A stretch of 16,388 bases of DNA, taken from contig JACQUC010000216.1 of assembly GCA_016210495.1 (NCBI GenBank), positions 1-16,388 on the forward strand. The letters run 5' to 3'. Every line of letters begins with the position of its first letter. The first letter of the stretch is position 1. The notes under the pieces were generated by a model. It searched no databases and was not told the origin of the DNA. It saw nothing but the letters and a program-made list of their open reading frames with translations. Source of the stretch: Chloroflexota bacterium. GTDB taxonomy: Bacteria; Chloroflexota; FW602-bin22; JACPRP01. This document shows positions 1 to 10,234 of the stretch, piece by piece. The translations under genes were made by a program, and so were the position numbers.

Positions 1-1458
<1,458 letters not shown>

Positions 1459-1462
1459 AATC

Positions 1463-4348
1463 GTGGCTGTCAGCGCGCAAGAGTTCACCATCGGCTCGAT
1501 GGTTCGCGCCAGGGGACGTGAGTGGGTGGTGTTGCCGACCGACGATCCCGAGACGCTTCGCTTGCGGCCACTCGGTGGCACCGATGAAGATGCCTGTGGG
1601 CTGTACTTACCGCTGGAGGGCGACGATGTCGCCTCGGCCAGCCTGCCCCTTCCGGACCCGCGTCACGCGGGCAACGCGCTATCGGCCACCCTATTGCGGG
1701 ACGCCGTCCGTCTGGGATTCCGCTCGGCGGCTGGTCCACTGCGTTCCATCGCGCGCATCGCTGTCGAGCCTCGCCCTTACCAGTTGGTGCCTTTACTAAT
1801 GGCGCTGCGGCAAGATACAGTGCGCTTGCTCATCGGCGACGACGTGGGCGTGGGCAAGACTATCGAGGCCGCGATGATCGCCCGGGAGTTGCTGGATCGA
1901 GGCGAGATCAGACGCATCTGTGTGCTCTGTCCTCCCCACCTCTGCGAGCAATGGCGCAAGGAACTGATCGAGAAATTCCATCTGCCCGCCGTCGAGGTTC
2001 GCCCCGGCACTATCACGGCACTGGAGCGAGACCTTCCATTGGATCGTTCTGTGTTCCAGGAATACCCTGTCACGGTAGTTTCCATCGACTTCATCAAGAG
2101 CGACCGCCGCCGAGCGCGCTTCGTGCAGACATGCCCCAAGTTTGTCATCGTCGACGAGGCCCATGCCGCCGCTCACGACTCCTCGGGAGGCGCGGGCCAG
2201 CAACAGCGCCACAGTCTCCTGCGCGAGCTGGCCGCGGACAAGCGCCGGCACATCGTGCTGGTGACGGCCACGCCGCATTCCGGGAACGAAGGGGCTTTCG
2301 CGTCGCTGACCGGGTTGCTGGTGCCTGAATTCGAGCAAAAGGTCGCTCACCTCGAGTATGCAGCGGGAACCGACATCCGCGAGCAGTTGGCCCGCCATTT
2401 CGTGCAGCGGCGGCGAGCCGACATCGATAGCTACCTCGATGCCAGAACGGTGTTCCCCACCCGTGAGACGATGGAGCAGCCTTATCACATTTCACCCGAC
2501 TACAAACGCCTGTTGGATGCGACCCGCAACTACACCCAAGAGCTGATTCGCGGCGGCGCGGGCCTTTCGGTGTTTCATCAGCGCGTTCGCTGGTGGGCGG
2601 CGTTGGCTCTGCTGCGCTGTATTAGCTCCAGCCCAGCCGCCGCATCGCTGGCCCTGCGGACGCGAGCCGATCGATCGGACGAACTCGACGTACGCGAGGC
2701 GGATCGTCTGGGGCAGGATGCGGTTTTCGACCTGGTCGCCCGCGACGAGGCAGAGCAAGATGACAGCACCCCTGGCGCCGATCTGGCCGACGAAGACACT
2801 TCCTCGCCCGAACGCCGCCGCTTACTGGCTCTCGCCAGGCAGGCGGACGCTTTGATGGGCACGGCAGATCCCAAGATGAAGATTGCCGAAGACCTGGTGC
2901 GGGATCTTCTTAAGGATGGCTTTCAGCCCATCGTCTTCTGCCGGTATGTGGCGACGGCCCATTACGTTGGGGAGGAACTAGCCCGCCGTCTGAACAACGT
3001 GCGCGTGCAAGTGGTTACGGGCGAGCTGCCGGCAGAAGAGCGCTCCGAGCGCGTGTTGGAGCTTGCGCGGGTGCCGAAGAGGGTGCTGGTGGCCACCGAC
3101 TGTCTGTCAGAGGGCATCAACCTCCAACAGCATTTCAACGCCGTGGTCCACTACGATCTTTCCTGGAATCCCACGCGCCACGAGCAGCGCGAGGGGCGAG
3201 TGGATAGGTACGGGCAACCCAGCCCGGTCGTGCGCACGGCGCTCATCTACGGGCAGGATAACCAGGTCGATGGCGTGGTGTTGCGGGTCCTCTTGCGCAA
3301 GGCCGAGAAGATACGCCGCACGTTGGGTGTGAATGTGCCCGTGCCAGTGGACACAAATGCCGTGCTGGAGGCCATCTTCGAGGCCCTTTTCCTGCGGCCT
3401 AATGTGGCGCCCGAGCAGCTATCGCTCTTTCTGGACCAGGAAGAGGAACGCGTCAACCAGGCGTGGGAAGCGGCCGAGCACCGGGAAAGGCGCGCCAGGA
3501 CGGTTTTTGCGCAACACGGGCTCAAACCCGAGGAAGTGATGGCCGAGCTAAAGGAGTCGTCGGAGGCTGTGGGCACCAGCAAAGACGTCCAGCGGTTCGT
3601 CATCGAAGCCTGCACCCGTTTGGGGGCCGCGCCAACCAAAGGCGGCCAGCTCTGGCAGGTCGATATCGCTCGCCTGCCTCGCGCCGTGACCACCCGCCTG
3701 GTGACCAACGAAGACAATCATCACTGGAACATCGGCTTCGAGCTTCCCGTCGCCGATGAAGTAACCTACATCTCTCGCACCCATCCTCTGGTGGAAGCGC
3801 TCTCCAGTCACCTGCTGGACACCGCCCTGGCGGAACCCAAGGATGCCGTGGCGAAACGCTGCGCCGCCGTTCTCACCAATGACGTGTCGGTGCGCACCGT
3901 GCTGTTGCTGCTCCGAGCGCGTTTTCTCATCGAAGAGCAGCGGGGTGAAGACAGGTTCCCCATGTTGGCCGAGGAATGTCTACTGGCCGGTTTCCGTGAC
4001 GATGACGGTGGTCCAGCCTGGCTTGGGCGAGATGAGGTGGAGAAGCTGGTCCGTGCCGAGCCGTCGGAGAATATCATTGCCGGCAGAGCCCAGCACTGGC
4101 TTCAGAACGTGATCAATATGAGGCCCACTGTTGACACACATCTGCAGAACGTGGCCAGAGAACGGGCTGATAAGCTGCTTTTGTCACATCGTCGTGTACG
4201 CACGGCGGCGCAGCTGCGAGGTGTGCGCTACCGCGTGGAACCGCATCAGGATATCGATCTGTTGGGACTGTACGTGCTTATGCCTGACCAATCGATTCTG
4301 TCCTCCACTCTCCTGAAACAGGTTTCGGGATCGGGGAGGTCTGGTTAG
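1463..4348 (+). CDS. drmD: DISARM SNF2-family helicase DrmD
   Basis: A 961-residue superfamily 2 DNA helicase/translocase, the class 1 DISARM hallmark. Motif I is GDDVGVGKT (about residue 126-134) and Ia is CVLCPPHLCEQW. Motif II is DEAH (about 230-233), III is VTATPHSG (about 267), and IV includes PIVFCRY. Motifs V/VI are VATDCLSEGINLQ and HEQREGRVDRYGQ (about 573). The roughly 370 residues after the helicase core are family-specific and carry no motif I can name. I place the start at GTG 1463, because GGAGGGGAG (1447-1455) sits 7 nt upstream; an in-frame TTG at 1427 would overlap drmB and lacks a comparable site. The gap to drmB is 4 nt and to the methyltransferase gene 4 nt, which indicates one coupled operon. 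The predicted role is ATP-driven movement on DNA in restriction of unmodified phage genomes. All catalytic motifs look intact. Confidence 0.9.
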   Translation: MAVSAQEFTIGSMVRARGREWVVLPTDDPETLRLRPLGGTDEDACGLYLPLEGDDVASASLPLPDPRHAGNALSATLLRDAVRLGFRSAAGPLRSIARIAVEPRPYQLVPLLMALRQDTVRLLIGDDVGVGKTIEAAMIARELLDRGEIRRICVLCPPHLCEQWRKELIEKFHLPAVEVRPGTITALERDLPLDRSVFQEYPVTVVSIDFIKSDRRRARFVQTCPKFVIVDEAHAAAHDSSGGAGQQQRHSLLRELAADKRRHIVLVTATPHSGNEGAFASLTGLLVPEFEQKVAHLEYAAGTDIREQLARHFVQRRRADIDSYLDARTVFPTRETMEQPYHISPDYKRLLDATRNYTQELIRGGAGLSVFHQRVRWWAALALLRCISSSPAAASLALRTRADRSDELDVREADRLGQDAVFDLVARDEAEQDDSTPGADLADEDTSSPERRRLLALARQADALMGTADPKMKIAEDLVRDLLKDGFQPIVFCRYVATAHYVGEELARRLNNVRVQVVTGELPAEERSERVLELARVPKRVLVATDCLSEGINLQQHFNAVVHYDLSWNPTRHEQREGRVDRYGQPSPVVRTALIYGQDNQVDGVVLRVLLRKAEKIRRTLGVNVPVPVDTNAVLEAIFEALFLRPNVAPEQLSLFLDQEEERVNQAWEAAEHRERRARTVFAQHGLKPEEVMAELKESSEAVGTSKDVQRFVIEACTRLGAAPTKGGQLWQVDIARLPRAVTTRLVTNEDNHHWNIGFELPVADEVTYISRTHPLVEALSSHLLDTALAEPKDAVAKRCAAVLTNDVSVRTVLLLLRARFLIEEQRGEDRFPMLAEECLLAGFRDDDGGPAWLGRDEVEKLVRAEPSENIIAGRAQHWLQNVINMRPTVDTHLQNVARERADKLLLSHRRVRTAAQLRGVRYRVEPHQDIDLLGLYVLMPDQSILSSTLLKQVSGSGRSG

Positions 4349-4352
4349 GCTC

Positions 4353-7300
4353 ATGGCTGGCGAGTTCGTTACGGTCAGATCCGAGGGTGGCCTTCTCCCT
4401 CCCGACTTGCTCCAGCGCATCGTCGGTGGCGATCGTGATCTCGACGGTTTCCAGCCCCAGGAGTACGGCCTGGCGGCGACAGATCGATTAGGGGAGGCGG
4501 CGGCCCGCGCCTGGGCCAGAGCCAAGACCTACTGGGCGGCGTTCCGCGCCGCCACCGAGGGCCTGCCAGATTCTGAAACCGGAGTGACGCAGACTCGCGA
4601 GCAGTGGTTGCTGCCTCTGTTGCGCGAGCTGGGTTACCGCGATGTCGAGTACCGCGCTGCCGCCGAAAGCATCGGCGAGCGTCGGTACTCGCTCAGTCAT
4701 CGCTCGGAGTCGCTGCCGCTCCATTTGGTTAGCTTCCGACAGAGCCTGGATCGAGCCGCGCCGGCAGCAGCGGGACAGCGGCGGATGAGCCCGCACGCGT
4801 TGCTGCAGGAGTACCTGAATGTCTCCGATGCCAGCTACGGGATCGTCTCCAACGGCCTCCAGTTGCGCCTGTTGCGTGATAGCGCCTCGCTTACCAGGCT
4901 GGCCTATGTGGAGCTCGACCTCGAAGCGATGTTCGAGGGCGGCGTTTACGCGGACTTCGTCCTGATCTATCTGGTTATGCACCGCTCCCGCTTACCCCGC
5001 GGCGGAACGGAGGCAGGCCAGTGCTGGCTGGAGCAGTGGCGCACCAAGGCGGAATCGCAGGGTGCCCGCGCCATGGGGGAATTGCGCAATGGCGTCGAGG
5101 CGGCTATAGCGGCTCTCGGCAGCGGGTTTCTCTCGCATCCGGACAACGAAAAGCTGCGCGAGCGGCTGCACGGCGGGGGGCTTTCTGCCGCGCAGTATTA
5201 CCAGCAACTGCTGCGATTGATCTACCGCCTGATCTTCCTTTTCGTGGCCGAGGAACGCGATCTCGTCTTTCCTGCCCAAGCGGACCCTGCTAACAAGCGT
5301 CGGTACCTGGATCATTACTCAGCCAGCCGCTTGCGGAGTATCACCCACAAGTACCTCACGGACGACCGCCACGACGACCTGTGGCGTTCTTTGCGGATTA
5401 CCTTTCAGCTCCTCGCGGGCCAACGCCAGGGGCTGGGCGTGCCTGCTCTGGGAGGAGGTTTGTTCGATTCAGAATCGTGTCCGGATCTGGATTGCTGCGC
5501 CGTACGCAATGATGCCCTGGCCGAGGCCATCCGCCGCCTTTCCTGGGTACGGGTGGGCAGGATCACCCGACGCGTCAACTACCGAGATATGGATGCCGAG
5601 GAGCTGGGTGGAGTGTACGAAGGATTGCTGGGGCGGCAGCCTCGGATAGTGGCCGGGGAGTTCCAGGTTCGCTTCGAGCTGGTGGGCAGCGGCCAGCGCA
5701 AGCAGACGGGAAGCTACTACACGCCTACGCCGCTGGTGCAGGAACTGATACGGTCCGCGCTGGAGCCGGTGATCGCCGATCGACTGAAAGACGTGAAAAC
5801 ACCTGAGCTACGTCGTCAGGCATTGTTGCGCATCACCGTCTGCGATCCAGCCTGCGGCAGCGGCCATTTCCTTCTGGCCGCGGCGCGGCGTCTGGCCCAG
5901 GAGCTCGCCCGTGTCGAGGCGGGAGACGCGGAGCCAGGGCCGGCGGACTTGCGGTCGGCGCTACGCCAGGTCATCACGCACTGCATCTACGGGGTCGACC
6001 TCAATCCACTGGCGGTGGACCTGTGCAAGCTCGCCCTCTGGATGGAGGGGCACGATCCAGGCAGGCCGCTCAGCTTCCTTGACCATCGGATCAAGATTGG
6101 CAATAGCCTGATAGGTGTGACGCCAGAATTGGTGGCCAAGGGTGTGCCTGACGACGCTTTTGAGCCGGTGACAGGCGATGATAAGAAGATCGCCAGCGCG
6201 ATCAAAAAGCGCAACAAGCAGGAGCGCAGCCAGTATTCGTTCGCGAGCATAGGCAACGGCGAGTGGAGCGATTTGAGCGAAACACTGGGCCTGAAGTCGC
6301 TGGAGATCGCCGAGCTTGCGCAAGCCGACGCGACGATGGTTGCCGAGCAGCGCGAGCAGTACCTGGCCTTCCAGCGGGAGCAGGTAGAGCCGGCCGAATG
6401 GCCGTTGCACGTGTGGACAGCCGCCTTCTTCTGGCCATTTGCACCTGATGTACCTGAACCGCCAACGACCGGCTTGCTGACCACAGCCAAACTCGGTCAG
6501 CCGCTAAACCTCTCACTCCAGCAGGGAGCTGTTGTAGAACGTTTGCGACGCGAGCATGGTTTCTTTCACTGGCCGCTGGAGTTTCCCGAGGTCTTCGCCG
6601 ACGGCGGTTTCGACTGCGTCCTGGGCAATCCACCGTGGGAAAGGATAAAGCTGCAGGAGGAAGAGTTTTTTGCCGACAGAGACGAGGCTATCGCCCAGGC
6701 GCCGAACAAAGCGGCTCGCCAGCGGCTGATCGATGAACTGTCTGAAACGGCATTGGGCCAGCGCCTTTTTACGGTGTTTCAGGAAGCGAAGAGAGCCGCG
6801 GAAGCCGAAAGCAAGTTCGTTCGAGCCAGTGGGCGCTTCCCTCTCACGGCCGTGGGCGATGTGAACCTGTACGCGCTCTTTGCGGAACACGACCGTGCGA
6901 TCGTCAATGGCAAAGGTAGGCTTGGTGTCGTTGTTCCTACGGGGATTGCGACTGACGATACCACTAAGTCTTTTTTTAGCTACTTAATTCGCTCCGCGAC
7001 TTTGGCTTGCCTATTTGATCTGGAGAACCGGGAGAATATCTTCCCTGGCGTAGGACATGGTCGTTACAAGTTTTGTTTGCTAACGATCACCGGCGAAGCA
7101 ACGTCAGTTGCCGATTTCGCCTTCTATCTCACCAACACTGGCCAAATCAAGGACTACCGCCGGCATTTCCAACTTAAGGCCCATGATTTCGACCTTCTTA
7201 ATCCGAATACTCGCACGTGTCCTATTTTTCGCACTCGCTTTGATGCCGAGTTGACCAAAGCTATCTATGACCGTGTACCGGTGATAATAAATGAAACGAC

Positions 7301-8516
7301 AAACTGCAATCCCTGGGGCATCAGGTTTGTGACAATGTTTCATATGTCGAACGATAGTGCGCTTTTTGAGATGGCGCCAACCGACGCGTGCCTCCCAATA
7401 TACGAAGGGAAAATGACACATCAGTTTGATCATAGATATGCAACGTACGAATCTTTAGACAAGCAGGGAGATATCCATATGCTCCCTGTGTCACCGTTGG
7501 AGAAACATCAGGACCCAAACTACTCAGTTCATCCACGCTACTACGTGGCGAAACAACACGTGAACTCGAGAATAGATGATGCCACGAACAGAAATTGGCT
7601 GCTCGTGTACCGCGACGTCACGAGCACAGGGTTGGAGCGAACAATGATAGCTACAATCCTTCCGAGAGTAGGAGTGGGCAATTCTCTTCCGATGATATTA
7701 ATCCATGACTCGTTCAGTGCGGAGTATATGACTTGTTTTCTTGCCAATTTGAACTGCCTAGTTTTTGACTACGTGGTGCGGCAAAAGGTCGGCGGAGCAC
7801 ATATTAACTTCTTTATCATAAGGCAATTTCCTGCGCTGCCCCCCTCAGCCTTTATCGAGACAGATCTGCACTTCATCGTCCAGCGCGTCCTAGAGTTGGT
7901 CTATACTGCTTGGGATTTGGGAGAGTTCGCCCAGGACTGTGGGTATGACGGACCACCTTTCCGCTGGGACGAAAGCCATCGCGCTCTGCTGCGTGCCGAG
8001 TTGGATGCCTACTACGCAGCCCTGTATGGGCTCACCCGCGATGAGTTGCGGTACGTTCTGGACGCCAGCGATGTATACGGTCCTGATTTCCCTGGTGAGA
8101 CCTTCCGTGTGTTGAAAGAGCGCGAGATTCGCGAGTACGGCGAGTATCGCACCAGGCGTCTGGTGCTCGAAGCCTGGGACCGTCTGGGCTTAGCGCCGCG
8201 TAATCGAGATGGACGGTATTCGGTGGAGCCTCAACCTTCTGTGACGGCCCTGTCGTCGTTAGATGGGGCGGGATCGGAAGTTGGGCGCAGGCGTCCCGCC
8301 GTTCAAGAACCAACCACGGCCTACCTCTCCGGTTCCGCCCGTATGTCACGAGCATCATCACTTACTGAGCGGAAGGCCGCTGGAAAAGCAAAGCGCGTGT
8401 CGGGACCTACGATATCCGACGAAACCGGTAGGCCCGATGTGCAGCCAACGCTGCCGGGGATGGCTAGGGAGGGGCAGTTGGGTTTTGGGGACATCGAAAT
8501 CGAAAAAGACAAGTAG
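4353..8516 (+). CDS. drmMI: DISARM N6-adenine DNA methyltransferase DrmMI (Eco57I-like)
   Basis: A 1387-residue adenine-specific DNA methyltransferase that would mark host DNA so that DISARM spares it. The N-terminal third resembles type IIG/Eco57I enzymes (the [15 protein letters not shown] stretch near 165-180). The SAM-binding region begins with GSYYTP (about 452) and has motif [10 protein letters not shown] (498-506) and [17 protein letters not shown] (about 548). Catalytic motif IV is NPPW at 759-762. About 600 residues follow, with the target-recognition region expected after motif IV. The last roughly 90 residues look disordered, rich in Ser, Ala, Arg and Gly. ATG 4353 lies 4 nt after the drmD stop, with GGGGAGG at 4333-4339, a rather long 13-nt spacing. 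Base composition falls sharply inside the gene at about 6.95-7.87 kb (44% GC in three lines, against 63% on both sides). BREX PglX is a related alternative, but the DrmB and DrmD neighbours favour DISARM. Confidence 0.87.
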   Translation: MAGEFVTVRSEGGLLPPDLLQRIVGGDRDLDGFQPQEYGLAATDRLGEAAARAWARAKTYWAAFRAATEGLPDSETGVTQTREQWLLPLLRELGYRDVEYRAAAESIGERRYSLSHRSESLPLHLVSFRQSLDRAAPAAAGQRRMSPHALLQEYLNVSDASYGIVSNGLQLRLLRDSASLTRLAYVELDLEAMFEGGVYADFVLIYLVMHRSRLPRGGTEAGQCWLEQWRTKAESQGARAMGELRNGVEAAIAALGSGFLSHPDNEKLRERLHGGGLSAAQYYQQLLRLIYRLIFLFVAEERDLVFPAQADPANKRRYLDHYSASRLRSITHKYLTDDRHDDLWRSLRITFQLLAGQRQGLGVPALGGGLFDSESCPDLDCCAVRNDALAEAIRRLSWVRVGRITRRVNYRDMDAEELGGVYEGLLGRQPRIVAGEFQVRFELVGSGQRKQTGSYYTPTPLVQELIRSALEPVIADRLKDVKTPELRRQALLRITVCDPACGSGHFLLAAARRLAQELARVEAGDAEPGPADLRSALRQVITHCIYGVDLNPLAVDLCKLALWMEGHDPGRPLSFLDHRIKIGNSLIGVTPELVAKGVPDDAFEPVTGDDKKIASAIKKRNKQERSQYSFASIGNGEWSDLSETLGLKSLEIAELAQADATMVAEQREQYLAFQREQVEPAEWPLHVWTAAFFWPFAPDVPEPPTTGLLTTAKLGQPLNLSLQQGAVVERLRREHGFFHWPLEFPEVFADGGFDCVLGNPPWERIKLQEEEFFADRDEAIAQAPNKAARQRLIDELSETALGQRLFTVFQEAKRAAEAESKFVRASGRFPLTAVGDVNLYALFAEHDRAIVNGKGRLGVVVPTGIATDDTTKSFFSYLIRSATLACLFDLENRENIFPGVGHGRYKFCLLTITGEATSVADFAFYLTNTGQIKDYRRHFQLKAHDFDLLNPNTRTCPIFRTRFDAELTKAIYDRVPVIINETTNCNPWGIRFVTMFHMSNDSALFEMAPTDACLPIYEGKMTHQFDHRYATYESLDKQGDIHMLPVSPLEKHQDPNYSVHPRYYVAKQHVNSRIDDATNRNWLLVYRDVTSTGLERTMIATILPRVGVGNSLPMILIHDSFSAEYMTCFLANLNCLVFDYVVRQKVGGAHINFFIIRQFPALPPSAFIETDLHFIVQRVLELVYTAWDLGEFAQDCGYDGPPFRWDESHRALLRAELDAYYAALYGLTRDELRYVLDASDVYGPDFPGETFRVLKEREIREYGEYRTRRLVLEAWDRLGLAPRNRDGRYSVEPQPSVTALSSLDGAGSEVGRRRPAVQEPTTAYLSGSARMSRASSLTERKAAGKAKRVSGPTISDETGRPDVQPTLPGMAREGQLGFGDIEIEKDK

Positions 8517-8625
8517 TACCAAACTGCAGAAGTGGGTTTTCACATCCCGCGCGAGCTGGCCTTCCATATCCTTTTGTTTTCACCAACTTCCCGCCTTGGA
8601 TAGAGAATGCACCGCTATGCGATTG

Positions 8626-8646
8626 CAAGGGCGGTTCATTCCCTTG
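8626..8646. promoter_or_regulatory. Perfect inverted repeat overlapping the -35 box (candidate operator)
   Basis: CAAGGG (8626-8631) and CCCTTG (8641-8646) are perfect 6-bp inverted half-sites separated by 9 nt. The right half shares its last three bases with the -35 hexamer, so a bound dimer would block RNA polymerase. The first gene downstream has an N-terminal winged helix, which makes autoregulation a natural guess. That a protein binds here is inference only. Confidence 0.4.
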
Positions 8647-8672
8647 ACGGAATGCCTACCACAGTATATAAT
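8644..8672 (+). promoter_or_regulatory. Sigma-70-type promoter of the winged-helix/STAND module
   Basis: TTGACG (8644-8649) and TATAAT (8667-8672) are separated by exactly 17 nt: one mismatch to consensus at -35 and none at -10. Transcription would start near 8679, about 38 nt before the GTG at 8717. It sits in the 200-nt gap after the DISARM operon, so the downstream genes form an independent unit. Confidence 0.75.
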
Positions 8673-8676
8673 TCGC

Positions 8677-8698
8677 GTAGCATTACTCTTACTGTTAC
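8677..8698. promoter_or_regulatory. Imperfect inverted repeat at the expected transcription start
   Basis: GTAGCATTAC (8677-8686) and TTACTGTTAC (8689-8698) are inverted half-sites matching at 7 of 10 positions around a 2-nt centre. It lies at about +1 to +20 relative to the predicted start, where a repressor or an RNA hairpin could act. It may be chance. Confidence 0.2.
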
Positions 8699-8716
8699 AC
8701 CCAAGGAAAAGAGAGT

Positions 8717-10087
8717 GTGGATAGGGTGAAAGGGACTGCTCGACGCTCATCCCTCCAGATGCGAATACTTATGAGATTGGAAGCTCAGCCTGCGACATCA
8801 GTAGCCGAGCTTGCCGATGCATTGAAGTGCATTAGGCCGTCGGTGAGCCGGTCGTTACAGAAGCTCAAAGCAGCTAGCTTGGTCCATCGACGTGACGGGG
8901 TGTGGCAACTGACCGACAATGGCAAAGCCGAAACCTTTATGTCAGCGACCAAACTTGTCAAGACGACTGTGAAACTGGAGGATGTTGCCAAGCGCACATT
9001 CGGCATGTGGAGCGAGCTAAAACACTCTCAGTCACTAATGAGGACTGCAGGCGAAGTAATGAGAGCTGCTGACGCCGCATCTATACTGAAGCCAAGTATT
9101 ATTGACAGCCTGTTGAACACGACGGCTGCATTAGAATCCATTAAGCTGAACTTTACTCCTCCTGTCTTCCCCGATTGCTTACCCGCAAGCTACTTTGAGG
9201 AGCTGACAGGAGATATTAATCGCGTGGTGGCTGAAACTGTGAAACCTCTTCTGGCCGCCCAAGAGAGTAACGCAGCGCTCCTAGCGTATTTAACAACCTC
9301 TACACGATTTGTCGAGTACGAACATGTTCTTAAGCAGACCAACCTTCTGCTGGCAGGATCTGTGGACAACGTTCTTGTACTGCGACAAGCTCAAGCTGAT
9401 GCACTTCGCTTAGCAGAATCTGTGACTCACTCAATCGATTTCTCCTGGGTGTCGGCGCAGTTGAATGCAGTAAGCCGGTCCTTCGCCCAGGTGTTCTCGG
9501 AAAAAGTGGAGGAAATTCGGCTTTCTAATTCAATAGTGCCTTCTCCATTGCTTGCAGCCCGGATAACTGCGTCCACAACGACCGTCAGTCATTACACTGG
9601 TTCTTTACGCCAACTGATCGAAGCTGATCATAAAAGCAATGTGGGTTCGCTGCCGGAGACGCGTACAGAGGAGTTTGGTGACGAGAGCCTAGACAACGCA
9701 CTCAGAAGAATAGATCCCTGCCTTATTGTGATTCGGCGAGGCTCGTGGCAAGTGCTTAATACTGGAGGACTTGATCGCTATCGTCACGCTGCCACCTCTC
9801 AGCGAGAGCTGCTTACCCAGTTGCTGCGGCTTTTTGTTCCAGATCTTGAACTACCGGAAGAAAACCGCAAGGGCCCGCAGATCAAAGCGCGTATTAAGGT
9901 AGCTCTCGGAGGAAGTGATAGCGATGCTGACTTCGTGGACACCATGGTTAAGGCAGTGTTCAGTTATTACCAGCAGCTTAACAAGTACACTCACGAAAAC
10001 CTCAATCGGGAGGAGAGCCTTCGGGCCTTGATGCGCGCTGGCGAAGGCTTGATCAGATTCATCCTGGCGAACATTGATCCAAGGTAG
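8717..10087 (+). CDS. Winged-helix protein with C-terminal pPIWI-associated-nuclease-like domain
   Basis: A 456-residue protein I cannot assign to a named defence gene. Residues about 10-75 form a MarR/ArsR-like winged helix: the VAELADALKCIRPSVSRSLQ stretch followed by a wing with WQLTDNGKAE. The middle (about 80-310) is helical with no motif I recognise. The C-terminal 125 residues, with DRYRHAATSQREL (353-365) and NKYTHENL (422-429), resemble the Pfam group 'predicted pPIWI-associating nuclease', helical domains common in phage-defence proteins. This match is from memory of the pattern and is moderate. The start is GTG 8717 behind an AAGGAAAAGAGAG purine tract (8702-8714); GTG 8726 is the alternative. 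It has its own promoter and is followed after 147 nt by the nuclease-STAND gene on the same strand. A reasonable reading is a DNA-binding regulator or sensor, possibly with toxic RNase-like activity, paired with the next gene. Confidence 0.6.
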   Translation: MDRVKGTARRSSLQMRILMRLEAQPATSVAELADALKCIRPSVSRSLQKLKAASLVHRRDGVWQLTDNGKAETFMSATKLVKTTVKLEDVAKRTFGMWSELKHSQSLMRTAGEVMRAADAASILKPSIIDSLLNTTAALESIKLNFTPPVFPDCLPASYFEELTGDINRVVAETVKPLLAAQESNAALLAYLTTSTRFVEYEHVLKQTNLLLAGSVDNVLVLRQAQADALRLAESVTHSIDFSWVSAQLNAVSRSFAQVFSEKVEEIRLSNSIVPSPLLAARITASTTTVSHYTGSLRQLIEADHKSNVGSLPETRTEEFGDESLDNALRRIDPCLIVIRRGSWQVLNTGGLDRYRHAATSQRELLTQLLRLFVPDLELPEENRKGPQIKARIKVALGGSDSDADFVDTMVKAVFSYYQQLNKYTHENLNREESLRALMRAGEGLIRFILANIDPR

Positions 10088-10234
10088 ATAGGTTCTACGT
10101 GGAGTCCAGTTGCTCAAGCCTTGTGAATGGGACCAGCTGAATCTTGGGCATGCTTAAGGATGACGCCTTCGGCCATCAGAACTCGAAAGACATCTTTGTC
10201 TAATTTGCAGGTGTTCACCATTTGGGGAAAACGG
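10088..10234. other. Spacer between the winged-helix and nuclease-STAND genes
   Basis: This 147-nt gap has no convincing promoter or terminator. It holds a short dyad CAAG-C-CTTG (10115-10123), whose half-sites begin like the CAAGGG repeat upstream of the module, so it may be a second weak operator. It is also open in the reading frame of the downstream gene, which is why longer starts (10127, 10211) are formally possible. Confidence 0.3.

Noticed and set aside
1796..2488. 230-codon antisense open frame inside drmD
   Set aside because: It is the reverse shadow of helicase motifs I to III in GC-rich DNA and shows no domain of its own.
6971..6977. Run of seven T in drmMI as a phase-variation tract
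   Set aside because: It is in frame and encodes Phe-Phe; seven is short for reliable slippage, and no repeat context supports switching.
4353..8516. Methyltransferase read as BREX PglX
   Set aside because: PglX is similar in size and class, but no BREX partners (PglZ, BrxC) are present, and DrmB and DrmD adjoin it.
10127..10129. ATG start giving a 1298-residue STAND protein
   Set aside because: The extra 36 residues look non-coding, and the ATG at 10235 has the better ribosome binding site.
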